Below are positions 1 to 12,106 of a stretch of 64,000 bases of DNA, one piece after another. Source of the DNA: Impatiens glandulifera (lineage: Eukaryota > Streptophyta > Magnoliopsida > Ericales > Balsaminaceae); contig NC_061862.1 in assembly GCF_907164915.1 (NCBI RefSeq), positions 84,244,846 to 84,308,845 on the forward strand. The letters run 5' to 3'. Every line of letters begins with the position of its first letter. Within the stretch, counting starts at the first letter, position 1. A model generated the notes under the pieces. The model saw only the letters and a program-made list of their open reading frames with translations. It was not told the origin of the DNA and made no database searches. The position numbers and the translations under genes were made by a program.

Positions 1-645
1 ATATACTTCTATAATATCACCACACGAATCATCCATTTCAACAACATTAAGAAAGAAAGGTCAAACATCTTAACGTGGGCGTTTGAGGTTTGATTGTACA
101 TACCTGGCTGAATTTCATGGACAACAACACCAGAATGGATTCACTCCAGGCTGAATTCCAATGTGGCACTTCGCGTTGTAAATAACATCTAAGCAGCATC
201 GATTTGGTTCTCGTCTGATGTCAAAAAAACAAAAGAATGTTCAAAACAAGATCACAACATAAGATTGTTGCATTGATCTAAGATGAGGAAACCAGATCAA
301 AGATAAGAATGTTTCAGCTTTCCCATCCCTTTTTGCAGATCAGATCTTCTGCTACCGAATTGGGTGTTCCCCTGTTGCGGACCAATCAAAACTCAGCATT
401 ATTATTATATTAATAAATTAAAATTGGGTTGAAAGGAAGAAAAAGAACCCGGAACCCGTATTTTATTCCGGGTTCAGCAGAAACAGAAATGAGTGAAGCT
501 TCTTTCGCTTCACTCTGTTTTACATGACCATTGAAGAGACAGTCTACACTGTTTTACATAAGGTTGTCCATGTAAAACTGATTGATATATATTCACTCAG
601 GTGAATATAAAATACATTCATGTAAAAGCAGTTTATATGATAAAA

Positions 646-2335
646 GTGAAGCAAACTTCATTTGATATTAAATTTGTAAGATATTTAAATGAATTTACTT
701 TAATTATTTTATATGATTATATATTAAATATATATATATATATATATATATATAAACATGTTCAAATTTTTTTGTAATATATTTAAATAAATTTGTAAAA
801 CAAAATATTTTAAAATTTATTTATAAGATATTTTTAAAAAAAATATTTAAAATATTTTATATTTTATATTATTATATATTAAATATATGTAAATATTCAT
901 TTAAACCACTAACACATTTATGTAAAATATTTATACGTTAATGTAAAAGCATTTATGTCTTCATTTAAGTCTGTAAAAAATATAAAAAAAAAACAAGCGC
1001 TACCAAGTAAAGCTAGCTTCACCTGAGTATTTACAGCGCTCAAATGAGTGAAACAAACACTACTAGGTGAAGCTTGCTTCACTCAATATTTACAGCACTA
1101 ATAGAAGTGAAGCAAACTTCACTTGATATTTACATTTGTAAGATATTTAAATTAGTTTATTTTAATTATTTTATATGATTATATATTATATATATATATA
1201 TATATAATTATATTCAAATTTTTTTGTAATATATTGAAATAAATTTGTAAAACAAAATATTTTTAAATTTATTTGTAAGATATTTAAAAAAATTATTTAA
1301 ATTATTTTATATTTTATATAATTATATATTAAATATATATAAATGTTCATGTAAAATCATTACCACATTTATGTAAAAACATTTATATGTTTATGTAAAA
1401 GCATTTATACCTTCATGTAAGTCTGTAAAAAACCAAAAAAAACAAGCACTACCAGGTGAAGCTTGCTTCACCTGGGGATTTACAGTGCTCAAATGAGTGA
1501 AACAATCACTACCAGGTGAAGATTGCTTCACTCAATATTTACAACGCTGATAGAAGTGAAACAAACTTCACTTAATATTAAATTTGTAAGATATTTAAAT
1601 GAATTTACTTTAATTATTTTATATCATTATATATTAAATATATATATATATATAAAACAACATGTTCAAAATTTTTTGTAATATATTTAAATAAATTTGT
1701 AAAACAAAATATTTTAAAATTTATTTATAAGATATTTTTAAAAAAAATATTTAAAATATTTTATATTTTATATAATTATATATTAAATATATGTAAATGT
1801 TCATGTAAAACCACTAACACATTTATGTAAAAACATTTATACGTTCATGTAAAGCATTTATACCTTCATATAAATCTGTAAAAGAATAAAAAAAACAAGC
1901 GCTAGCTTCACCTGGGTATTTACCGCGCTCAAATGTGTGAAACAAACACTACCAGGTGAAGCTTCCATCACTCAATATTTACAGCGCTGATAAAAGTGAA
2001 GCAAACTTCACTAGGTATTTACATTTGTAAGATATTTAAATTATTTTTTAAATATATTTAAATGAATTTGTAAAACAAAATATTCAATTTTTTTAATATA
2101 TTTAAATAAATTTGTAAAATAAAATATTTTAAAATTTATTTTTAAGATATTTAGAAAATATATATATTTAAATTATTTTATATTGTATATAATTATATAT
2201 TAAATATATATAAATGTTCATGTAAAACCACTAACATATTTATGTAAAAACATTTATACGTTCATGTAAAAACATTTATACTTTCATGTAAATCTGCAAA
2301 AGAATAAAAAAGACAAGCGTTATCAGGTGAAGCAA
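646..2335 (+). repeat. Left arm tandem array of the palindromic element (about 450-bp units)
   Basis: Units begin at GTGAAGCAAACTTCA at about 646, 1107, 1556 and 1996, giving spacings of 461, 449 and 440 bp. Each unit carries short perfect palindromes such as GGTGAAGCTAGCTTCACC, an AT-rich stretch with (TA)n, and repeated TTCATGTAAAA / TTTATGTAAAA motifs. Confidence 0.85.
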
Positions 2336-2598
2336 GCTTCACCTGGTAGCTTGTTTTTATTTTTTTTATTCTTTTGAAAACTTACATGAAGACATAAATA
2401 CTTTTACACGAGCATATAAATTCTTTTACGTAAATGTGTTAATGGTTTTACATAAACATTTATATATATTTAATATATAATTATATACAATATAAAATAA
2501 TTTAAATATATTTTTTTTAAATATCTTAAAAATAAATTTTAAAATATTTTGTTTTACAAATTTATTAAAATATATTATAAAAAAATTTGAACATGTTG

Positions 2599-2649
<51 letters not shown>

Positions 2650-4865
2650 ATTTATAATCATATAAAATAATTAAAATAAATTAGTTTAAATATCTTACAA
2701 ATGTTAATATCAAGTGAAGTTTGCTTCACTTCTATCAACGCTGTAAATATTGAGTGAAGCAAGCTTCACCTGATAGTGTTTGTTTCACTCATTTGAGCGC
2801 TGTAAATACCCAGGTGAAGCAAACTTCACCTAATAACGCTTGTTTTATTTTTTATATTTTTTGCAGACTTACATGAAGTCATAAATGTTTTTACATTAAC
2901 GTATAAATGTTTTTACATAAATGTATTAATGGTTTTACATGAACATTTACATATATTTAATATATAATTATATAAAATATAAAATAATTTAAATATTTTT
3001 TTAAAAAATATCTTACAAATAAATTTTAAAATATTTTGTTTTACAAATTTATTTAAATATATTACAAAAAAAAATTGAAAATGTTGTTTTATATATATAT
3101 TTAATATATAATCATATAAAATAATTAAAATAAATTTATTTAAATATCTTACAAATTTAATATCAAGTGAAGTTTGCTTCACTTCTATCAACGCTGTAAA
3201 TATTGAGTGAAGCAATCTTCACTTGGTAGTGCTTGTTTCACTCATTTGAGCGCTGTAAATACCCAGGTGAAGCTAGCTTCACCTGGTAGCGCTTGTTTTT
3301 TTTTTAATATTTTTGCAGATTACATGAAGGCATAAATGCTTTTACATAAACGTATAAATGTTTTTACATAAATGTGTTAGTGGTTTTACATGAACATTTA
3401 CATATATTTAATATATAATTATATAAAATATAAAATAATTTAAATATTTTTTTTAAAAATATCTTACAAATAAATTTTAAAATATTTTGTTTTACAAATT
3501 TATTTAAATATTTATATATATATATATATATATATAATCATATAAAATAATTAAAGTAATTCATTTAAATATCTTACAAATTTAATATCAAGTGAAGTTT
3601 GTTTCACTTCTATCAGCGCTGTAAATATTGAGTGAAGCAATCTTCACCTGATAGTGCTTGTTTCACTCATTTGAGCACTGTAAATCCCCAGGTGATGCAA
3701 GCTTCACTTGGTAGTGCTTGTTTTTTTTTTTTTTTTTTGCAGACTTACATGAAGATATAAATGCTTTTACATGAACATATAAATGTTTTTACATAAATGT
3801 GTTAATAATTTTACATGAACATTTATATATATTTAATATATAATTATATAAAATATAAAATAATTTAAATAATTTTTTTAAATATCTTACAAATAAATTT
3901 AAAAATATTTTGTTTTACAATTTTATTTAAATATATTACAAAAAATTTTGAACAGGTTATATATATATATATATATATTTATTTATTATATAATCATATA
4001 AAATAATTAAAATAAATTAATTTAAATATCTTACAAATGTAAATATCAAGTGAAGTTTACTTCACTTCTATCAATGCTGTAAATATTGAGTGAAGCAAGC
4101 TTCACCTAGTGGTGCTTGTTTCACTCATTTGAGCGCTGTAAATACCGAGGTGAAGCAAGCTTCACCTGGTGGCGCTTGTTTTTTTATTCTATTGCAGACT
4201 TACATGAAGACATAAATGCTTTTATATGAATATATAAATATTTTTACATAAATGTGTTAATGGTTTTACAAGAACATTTATATATATTTAATATATAATC
4301 ATATAAAATATAAAATAATTTAAATAATTTTTTTTAAATATTTTTCAAATAAATTTAAAAATATTTCGTTTTACAAATTTATTTAAATATATTACAATTT
4401 TTTTTTAATATATTGTTATATATATATATTTAATATATAATCATATAAAATAATTTAAATAAACTAATTTAAATATCTTACAAATGTAAATATCAAGTAA
4501 AGTTTGCTTCACTTCTATCAGTGTTGTAAATATTGAGTGAAGCAAGCTTCACCTGGTAGTGCTTGTTTCACTCATTTGAACGCTGTAAATACCCAGGTGA
4601 AGCTAGCTTAACCTGGTAGCGCTTATTTTTTTTTATATATTTTTTGCAGACTTAAATGAAGGCATAAATGCTTTTACATTAACGTATAAATGTTTTTACA
4701 TAAATGTGTTAGTGGTTTTACATGAATATTTACATATATTTAATATATAATTATATAAAATATAAAATAATTTAAATATTTTTTTTTAAAATATCTTACA
4801 AATAAATTTTAAAATATTTTGTTTTACAAATTTATTTAAATGTATTAAAAAAAAAATTGAACATG

Positions 4866-4909
<44 letters not shown>

Positions 4910-4995
4910 ATATATAATCATATAAAATAATTAAAGTAAATTCATTTAAATATCTTACAAATTTAATATCAAGTGAAGTTTGCTTCATTTCTATC
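2336..4995 (-). repeat. Right arm tandem array, inverted copy of the left arm
   Basis: Reverse-complement copies of the left-arm unit, with the diagnostic AAGTGAAGTTTGCTTCACTT at about 2712, 3165, 3590, 4048, 4494 and 4970 (spacing 424 to 476 bp). Six units face four on the left, so the arms are unequal. The switch of orientation lies at the near-perfect palindrome at about 2325-2350. Open reading frames here, such as one at 2913-3215 on the minus strand, are by-products of the repeat. Confidence 0.83.
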
Positions 4996-7553
4996 ATATA
5001 AACTACTTTTACATGAATGTATTTTATATTCATCTGAGTGAATATCAATCAGTTTTACATGGACAACCTTATGTAAAACAGTATAGACCGTCTCTTCAAT
5101 GGTCATGTAAAACAGAGTGAAGTGAAGGAAACTTCACTCATTTCTGTTTCTGCTGAACCCGGAATAAAATACGGGTTCCGGGTTCTTTTTCTTCCTTTCA
5201 ACCCAATTTTAATTTATTAATATAATAATAATGCTGAGTTTTGATTGGTCCGCAACAGGGGAACACCCAATTCGGTAGCAGAAGATCTGATCTGCCCTTT
5301 TTGGCCCTATTTCTAAATAGCATATGCCACTTTCGCGTTGATTATTGTTTTTAATGAAATTATAAAAATAATTAAGAATGATGAAGAAAGCAATGAGAAA
5401 TTTCAATGCAATGCACAAGAAATATACCTTCTTTGGTTAAGGGAAACAAGCACTGCTGTGGAAGATCGTATTTATCTGAATCTGAAGGAAAATCACCCAG
5501 CCATTGGATCTCTAGAACTCGTAGAAATTTCACATCATATGCCATTTGCTGCTTACAGAAATATTCAGATCACCAATCATAACCAAAATATATATAAAGT
5601 TAATTCAGGAGTCCTAACATCTCAAATCCTTACCATAGAACCAAATTTGTATGTGGTCAAGATGTCAAATCCATATGGATCACAATCTACCAAGCAATAG
5701 GTAGGCAACCACAGATTTTCTGTTAGAAGTCTCACAAACCTGACCAGATTCATAGAAGAATAAGAATATTAAATTACCAAAAAGATGTGCAAAACTAAAA
5801 CCAAGTTGTTCATAATCAAATTTTTTAGTTATCTAACCCCAGATAATCCAACTTTTTTCATGAAACACGTTTTTTTAATCAGTTTAAGTTTGAAAAAAAT
5901 TATATATATCTAAGCGTACTTGCCTTCTTGTAGGAACATCTGGATAGCCTCGTCCCTGTTGAAATATGGTTAAAACTTGCATTGAAGTAGAGTAGAATCT
6001 AAATTTAACTTACAGTAATCATGATACAACGATTTTTGTTGCAGAACTCGTCGTTGGCAAGTCGTTGAAACACTGAAAGACAAAAAGGCTAAGATTGAAT
6101 TACCAAAAATGGGCAGCTTAAAATAAAGCAGAAACCTTAGAAGATACAAACTACTTGATTCCTTCTCAACAACCAATATGTAGTCTGTAACAGTAACCAC
6201 ATCTATGTACATGAGAAAGGGGAACATAAGCTAATTTAAATAAAATGAATTTCTTTTTGAGACCAGGGTTTTCAAGGGGCTTTAAGTGGGATTGAACTTG
6301 AGACCTCAACTTCTTACCACTTGGACTAGCATGGGTGGGTCCTTGCCCATTATAAGAGTTATAGTACAGTTTCTATTCTCTTATGTCTTAAGAATGATAT
6401 TTCAATTTCTGAATTATTGATACCTTTAACTTCTTCAACATCTAGGGGATAGGATAGGCCTGCACAGATGTAGGAATTGGCAAGTTGTGATTCCATCAAA
6501 TTCATGAAAGACACCCGCTTTCTAATTACATTGTTGGGACTTCTGATGCAATCGACCTTCCTTCCACCTTCTATAAACCTCAGCCACCCCATCACCAATT
6601 TAAGATAGATCAGTAGTTAAAATGATACAAACCTAAATAGATTCAGGTAACAGTAGGAAGTTTCTTTTAAGAAAATAAAACAGTAATAGCAGTCACCAAC
6701 AAAAAATCAAGTCTCCAATAAAGGAAAGCGTGAATGCATTCTTTGAAGGAGATTGTTTTTGGCAATAATTCCTTTGTAATTCTCCATTGACCCATTAAAT
6801 AATTACAGACTCACCCTTTAGCAACGGACACCTGCACAAGCATTCTGCCTTCCTGTAGAAGTTTCTGAATAATGAGCAGTACCCTAAGCATAACATCTGA
6901 AACACACATAAGTAGAGACAGATTAATTAATAATCCAATATTAGAAAGTCAAATAGAAGTTAGCCTCTTTACAACTCAAATCTTCAAAATATGGAATGAT
7001 GCTTCAACAAATCAAGAGCAACAAACATAGTCTATGTACATGGCATTCTCTTTGTATACCAACAATTTCCTGTCCCTTTGAAGAATCAGACTTGCAATCA
7101 CTGCATCATAGTAACATGCACTTCACTGACATGCTAATAGATAAAATTTATCAATTCAAAGAATATATATTGATAAAATTCATACGCAGGAATAGACATC
7201 CCTTGACTTAGATAAGAGTATGGAGACAAAGGTACAGTAACCTGGTATTGCGCTAGGTATCCTAACTAATAGAAGTATCTTGAATAGTAAAGGTTAGTAT
7301 ATAAGTTATAACCAACTCAAAGGCTATAATATAGACATGCCAATATATGAATCAAAGGGGCACAACACAACCCCTCAGTTCTTCTTCTTCTCTATCTGAT
7401 TCAAAATCCTTCTTCCCTTGACTTTGTTCTGCTTCTACCATAATCCTCCTTTATATGTTTGATGATTCAAGTAGTTCTCAACAGATTGTCCAGCTTGCTT
7501 CTTCCAATTTCAAGTCAGGACATCGTACTCACACATTGTTATCTTATCGGTTG

Positions 7554-9690
7554 TTAATGCCGAAAAGTGTAATCGAATGTTTTGAATGTCGACCTGAGTA
7601 AAACAAACATTGTTGAGAAAACCGGACCTAAAATCATGTCGAAATGTTTAAACGAATGTTTAAAAATGGACCACAAAGTTAATAATAAATCGTTGAAAGA
7701 TATTATATATGGGTGGAAGAGATTTTCGTAATGTATTTCTTTCTTTTTAATATTAAAATTATTAATTATATATTTAAAAATTCATGAATTATAATAAATA
7801 TTTGTTATTTTAATTTATAATGTTCATATATATATATATATAAATTAGAAAAGAAATTTAATTAAATATGTTAAGTTTTTAAAGTGATGAAATATTTTAT
7901 TTATTTATTACTATAAAAAACAAATAAAATATTATATACTTGAAATAATATTTTAGATTTGACGAAAAAATTAAAAAAATATATATATTTAATATATTAT
8001 TAATTAAAAAGACTGAAATAAAAAAATATATGTTGGTTAAAATAAAAATTGTAATACAAATTAATAAAAAATATTTATATTAAAAAATTAAAAATATATT
8101 CGACTAAATAGATTAAATTTTAAATTGATTGATAAATATATTTTACTTATTTATTATTATTAAAAGAAAATTAAGATACTTACAAGAATAATTTTTTTTA
8201 TTACCATATATTTTTTTAATTTAATTATTTATATATCGATATTAATATTTATTAATTTTAAATAGATTTTAATAATTTATTATTATAAAAAAATAAATAC
8301 ATGATAATTTTTTTATTAGCACGTATTTTTTATTTAATTATTATATAAATTTAATTATTTTTTAACATTTGTCTAATTATCTATTACAATAATTTATTAT
8401 TATAAAAATTAATTAAGAAATTATATACGACAAATTTATTATTATATATATATATATATATATTAATTTTAAATATGTTATATATGTCCAATTATCTATT
8501 ATATTAATTTTTTATTTTTAAATAATTTAGTATAGACAATTTATTTATTTTTTATTTTCGATAAATATCAATTTTTGTTAAATTTGATTATTAAATAATC
8601 AAAATTATTATAAATATAAAAATATAAAAAAACCTAAATAAATTTTTTACATAAGTTTTTAATATTTATATTTTTTTAAAAAGTATATAATATAAAGAAT
8701 GTTAGATCTAAAATAAAACATTAATTTGACTGATAATTTAATATAAAATTCAATGTTTAAAGAATTTTTTTTAAAATTATTTTTCTTCCCATCTAATCTA
8801 ATGGTTGTTATTAAATGATATGATTGATAACATGTATTATATCTTTTTCTTAGGCTGGTTTTGTTTGGTTTTTAAAAAATCTAACCCAAATTAATTTTTC
8901 AAACAATCATTTTTCAACAATTACATTACTAATTTCATTAATCAAAATACCAAAATACCTTATATTTTAAATTATTATTTACTATTTTATTTATATATAC
9001 CAATACCCTTTAAGTCTTTTTACCAAAAATAATCATCACCTTCTCAAAATCATCACCGATCATTATTTTTTTCTTCCTCTAATTTTTTACCTTTTAAAAC
9101 TTCTTAATGAATTTAAAATATAAAAAATATTAAATTTGGATTAAATTTAATTTATAATTATAACCATTCAAATATTTAAATAATATTATTTTTATTTAAA
9201 ATATTTATATATAAATAATATTTTATTTATATTTTTATCGTGAATCTTTTAATTAATAACATTATTAATTCTTATAACATCAATCGTAACTATGTAAAAA
9301 TTAGATGTTAATTTAAAGTTGGAAAATTTAAAACTTATATTTTAACATATTTTGCAACTTGAAATAAATAACTTTTATTACTATTTTTTTGTTAATAATA
9401 TTTAATTTTCTTTTAAATTTTAGAATTTTGTTTCTAATTATATATTAATTTTTTACTATTTTACATTAAAACTTAATTTATATTTCAATTTTTAACCATA
9501 TTTACAATTTATTTTATTTTTATCAACAAAATTTTACATACTACGTCATATTTTAAGTTAATTTATATTTATATTATTTCTCAATTTCATTACCAGCATT
9601 AATAATAATTATTTATTTTTTATCATACAATTTGTAATTTTTTTTTATTGTGGTTGATATAAAATTAAAACTTTATTATATTATCAATAA
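7554..9690. repeat. Dispersed non-coding block C, copy 1 (other copy 52491-54728)
   Basis: About 2.1 kb of very AT-rich DNA that runs parallel, in the same order and orientation, with 52491-54728. Shared landmarks include the start TTAATGCC, the stretch GAATGTCGAC near 7585 / 52525, and the end TTATCAATAA. No reading frame of note. It abuts the broken end of SPO11-1 copy A with a few shared bases (TTAA). The second copy is interrupted at 54728. Confidence 0.75.
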
Positions 9691-10593
9691 ATGTACTAAT
9701 ATTATTGCAACATTTATTAAATAAAAGTTTATTTTTTTTTCAATAATTAGTAATTTATTCTTCTACATTTTTTTTTGCAATTTTTATAATTTAAAATTTT
9801 ATTATTTTTTATAATACATTTAGTCATTTGTTCTACAACAATGTTTGCAATAACTATAAAATATATATTTTAAAATTTTACCTTTAATTTATTAATTCAT
9901 TCATCAATATTTTTATAATATTTATAAAATTTATTTTTTATTTTGCAATAAATTTATTAATTTGTTAGGTAACCTTTTACCATTATTATAATACATATTT
10001 TAATAATATATATATAAAAGTAAGTCCTAAATATATTTAATTTTCTAAATTTGTATTTAGGCAGACTTAAAATAAATTATTATTTATTTATTTATGAGTA
10101 ATGATAGATGGAGAATTTAGTGTAATGAACGTGTCAAAATTAATTGATATGCAACACGTAAATGAATTTAAAAAATGAATTTTATCTTCTCTATTAAATT
10201 ACAATTCCTATTAAATGTTAGCACATCATTTTCCATATTATTCATTTGACACTACTCTTTATCATTAATCTTTATTTATATTCAAATTATTATTAAAAAT
10301 TATATATTATACGATGTATAATTTTATATATGGTTTAATTGACTTATTATAAAAGTTTATAAAATTTAATATTTTTAATAATTTTAGAACAAAAATAAAC
10401 ATCATTAACCTTTTCTTTCTTAATTTTTGATAATAAATTTTAGGTCATTTTTTACGTTTATGTAATATGATTTGATCGATAATTACAACTTGTTACAAGA
10501 ACATGAGTGTCAAATTATTATTAAAACGTATCCAAAATATAACAAAATTAATTATTTAAGAACAATAAACAAAAATATAAACAAAAAATATTC
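9691..10593. other. AT-rich stretch without recognisable features
   Basis: Extremely AT-rich sequence with no long reading frame, RNA gene or clear repeat boundary that I could recognise. Confidence 0.6.
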
Positions 10594-10895
10594 ACAAACC
10601 AGCCTGACCTAAAATCTATAAATACATAATTTGATTTTCTTTCAAATATCATATCCTTTGACAAAATTTTGAAGGAGCCTTTATTAATAATTCACAATAT
10701 TTCATTAGAAACGTTTGTCTTAATAAAAAATAAATTATTTATTTTATTTTAGTTAAATAACTATATTTTTTTGAATCAAGATTATAATTTAAAAGAGACA
10801 TTTGTCTTAATAAAAGATAAAAATCAAATAAATTTCAAGATTAAGGTCTTAAAAAATAAAAAATAATTAGTTTATTATCATGGGGAGGTTCCCTC
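10594..10895 (+). repeat. Block D, left part (paralogue of 21080-21400)
   Basis: Resembles 21080-21400 with shared runs such as TATCCTTTGACAAAATTTTG, GATTATAATTTAAA and TTGTCTTAATAAAA. Together with 16670-16925 it is one ancient duplicated block that the Mutator-like element at 10910-16645 interrupted; the other copy (21080-21612) lacks that element. Confidence 0.65.
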
Positions 10896-10909
10896 TTACC
10901 CTCACAATG

Positions 10910-11080
10910 GGGAAATTTGATCAAATAACCTCAAAGATGAGGTTATTTAATATGATGATAATTTATTATTTTATTTGCGCTCGTGGTGCTCTATTTTTTT
11001 ATACGATTTTGCCCTTGTCGCGAAACGCTAAGTGACTTAGCGTTTCGCTAAGTGGATTAGGGGTTTGTATAAATATTCAA
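10910..11080 (+). repeat. Left terminal inverted repeat of the Mutator-like element
   Basis: Matches the reverse complement of about 16475-16645. It contains a perfect inner palindrome ACCTCAAAGATGAGGTTATTT-like at its tip and the CGAAACGCTAAGTGACTTAG / TTTCGCTAAGT motif at its inner edge, which recurs in the internal tandem repeats. Confidence 0.75.
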
Positions 11081-11711
11081 ATATTTTCATTTCTTTAAAT
11101 TTCTTTCTCTCTCTTCTCCAATTCTCTCCTTCACTTCACGGTGGCCGGCGACGACGGCGGCCGGCGGCGACGACGGCGACGGAGTTTCCTTCACTCCATA
11201 CAAATCTATACAGATCAGATTTACAAGCTCTTCTAACCTAACTAATTCATTTATGTTTATCTATTGCCGATTTCTAACCCTAAATCTATTTTGCATGCAG
11301 GTTTCCGATTCTAGGGTTTATGTGCAGGTCTCCGATTCTAACTATTTGAAGGTCGTCGAGGTAGATCTTCATTTCAGATGTGATAAACAGTTATGTTCTT
11401 GTTTACATTTTCTTCATTTCAAAAACCTTTTCATATTTCGTTTTGGTCGTATTTGTTGATTCTTATTTGTTATATGGTTCATATTAGTTCATGTTTGAGC
11501 ATTTCGTTAGGTTATTATTTGTTATTCGTTCATATTTGCAGAAAATCTCTGTCTGATTAGAGCGTATGTGTTTCCGTTTCAGATCTGCTTACTGTTTCGC
11601 TACGGACTTACCGTTTCGCTACGGACTTACCGCTTCGCTAAGTAGTACCTCGCGATTCGCTAAGTGTCAATATTTTTTGTTATTTATAGTTAATCATGAA
11701 CTTCATTTGAC
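11081..11711 (+). other. Leader region of the Ulp1-side gene in the Mutator-like element
   Basis: A pyrimidine-rich stretch (TTTCTCTCTCTTCTCC) and a GC-rich patch at 11140-11180 resemble a plant promoter and 5' untranslated region facing the Ulp1 ORF. Possible small exons and splice sites exist (for example CATGCAG at 11296), but no protein is recognisable. From 11580 to 11660 there are degenerate CGGACTTACCG and CGATTCGCTAAGT repeats. Confidence 0.35.
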
Positions 11712-12045
11712 AAGGTATCTACATCACTTCATGGTTATGAAGAGAACCTGTGTTAACAAAACAAACCTTCTAATTTTACATTGGAAACATTTAGATTCTT
11801 CAGAAAATGCCTTTGAAGAATCTATCATTGACCTCCAGATAAGCAAAGATTGGCTGACTTTGATTTCGTTAGTCATTAAGCTAAAGAAATAAATTTCAAA
11901 CAATTTTCTCTTATCTGGAGTTCAATGATAGCTTCTTCAAAGACTTTTTCTGAAGAATCTAAATGTTTCCATGTAAAATTATAAGGTTTGTTTTGTTAAC
12001 ACATGTTCTTTTCAAACCATGACTTTGTTGTTGATACCTTGTCAA
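11712..12045 (+). repeat. Imperfect inverted repeat (hairpin 1), MIR-like
   Basis: Arm 11712-11846 (CAAGGTATC ... CTCCAGATAAG) is the imperfect reverse complement of 11911-12045 (CTTATCTGGAG ... GATACCTTG), with a loop of about 65 bp. The stem is about 135 bp with scattered mismatches. It lies inside the Mutator-like element and matches no miRNA family that I recall. Confidence 0.75.
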
Positions 12046-12106
12046 ACGAGATAGATTACCTATGAAACCAATAAAAAATTTTGTATTTGACGATTCGCTA
12101 AATACT

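Larger units (their letters stand above)
336..5294. mobile_element. Giant palindromic Mutator-type (MULE) non-autonomous element, 4.96 kb
   Basis: The ends are inverted repeats starting CAGATCAGATCTTCTGCTAC; about 325 bp at each end (336-660 and 4972-5294) match as inverted copies with few differences. The element is flanked by the 9-bp direct repeat CCCTTTTTG (327-335 and 5295-5303). The same intron in SPO11-1 copy B is uninterrupted with a single CCCTTTTTG (29937-29945), which fixes the borders. A 9-bp duplication and long inverted ends are typical of Mutator-like elements. No transposase is seen. The interior is two head-to-head arrays of a roughly 450-bp AT-rich unit meeting near 2340, so the whole element could fold into one hairpin. 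Confidence 0.85.
104..7557 (-). pseudogene. SPO11-1: SPO11-1 pseudogene, copy A (meiotic recombination protein, TopoVIA-like)
   Basis: Relic of SPO11-1, the topoisomerase VI-A-like protein that makes meiotic double-strand breaks in the nucleus. Exons read on the minus strand: 7100-7027 (SKGQEIVGIQ), 6896-6815 (MLRVLLIIQKLLQEGR), 6599-6530 (LVMGWLRFIEGGRK), 6459-6424, 6202-6155 (DYILVVEKES), 6072-6014 (FQRLANDEFCNKNRC), 5955-5924 (GRGYPDVPTR), 5739-5634 (CLVDCDPYGFDILTTYKFGS), 5548-5428 (QMAYDVKFLR, WLGDFPSDSD) and 214-104 (SMLLRCYLQREVP). Most are bounded by GT/AG; the intron after 5924 starts with GC. The Toprim glutamate (VVEKE) and DCD motif are legible. Breaks: no segment with the catalytic-tyrosine motif between 6896 and 6599; a one-base loss in 6459-6424; frame breaks in 214-104; no AG acceptor before 6599; no first exon (homology to copy B stops near 7557). 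The intron between 5428 and 214 holds the giant palindrome. The strong family match is known biology; decay is seen directly. Confidence 0.88.

Noticed and set aside
2913..3215. 100-codon frame in the giant palindrome
   Set aside because: Very AT-rich, made of the tandem unit, and lost in sister units.
646..4995. Possible CRISPR-like regular repeats
   Set aside because: Units are about 450 bp with no short repeat and unique spacer structure, and this is a plant nuclear sequence.
5209..5418. Minus-strand frame across the palindrome border
   Set aside because: It joins SPO11-1 intron with the transposon end and is not seen in copy B in the same form.
5338..5700. Plus-strand open frame of 120 codons, also kept at 29987-30343
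   Set aside because: It is antisense to the SPO11-1 exons 5739-5634 and 5548-5428; its conservation reflects the recent duplication, not a gene of its own.
11566..11892. 108-codon plus-strand frame
   Set aside because: Covers one arm of hairpin 1 and terminal-type repeats; no domain seen.
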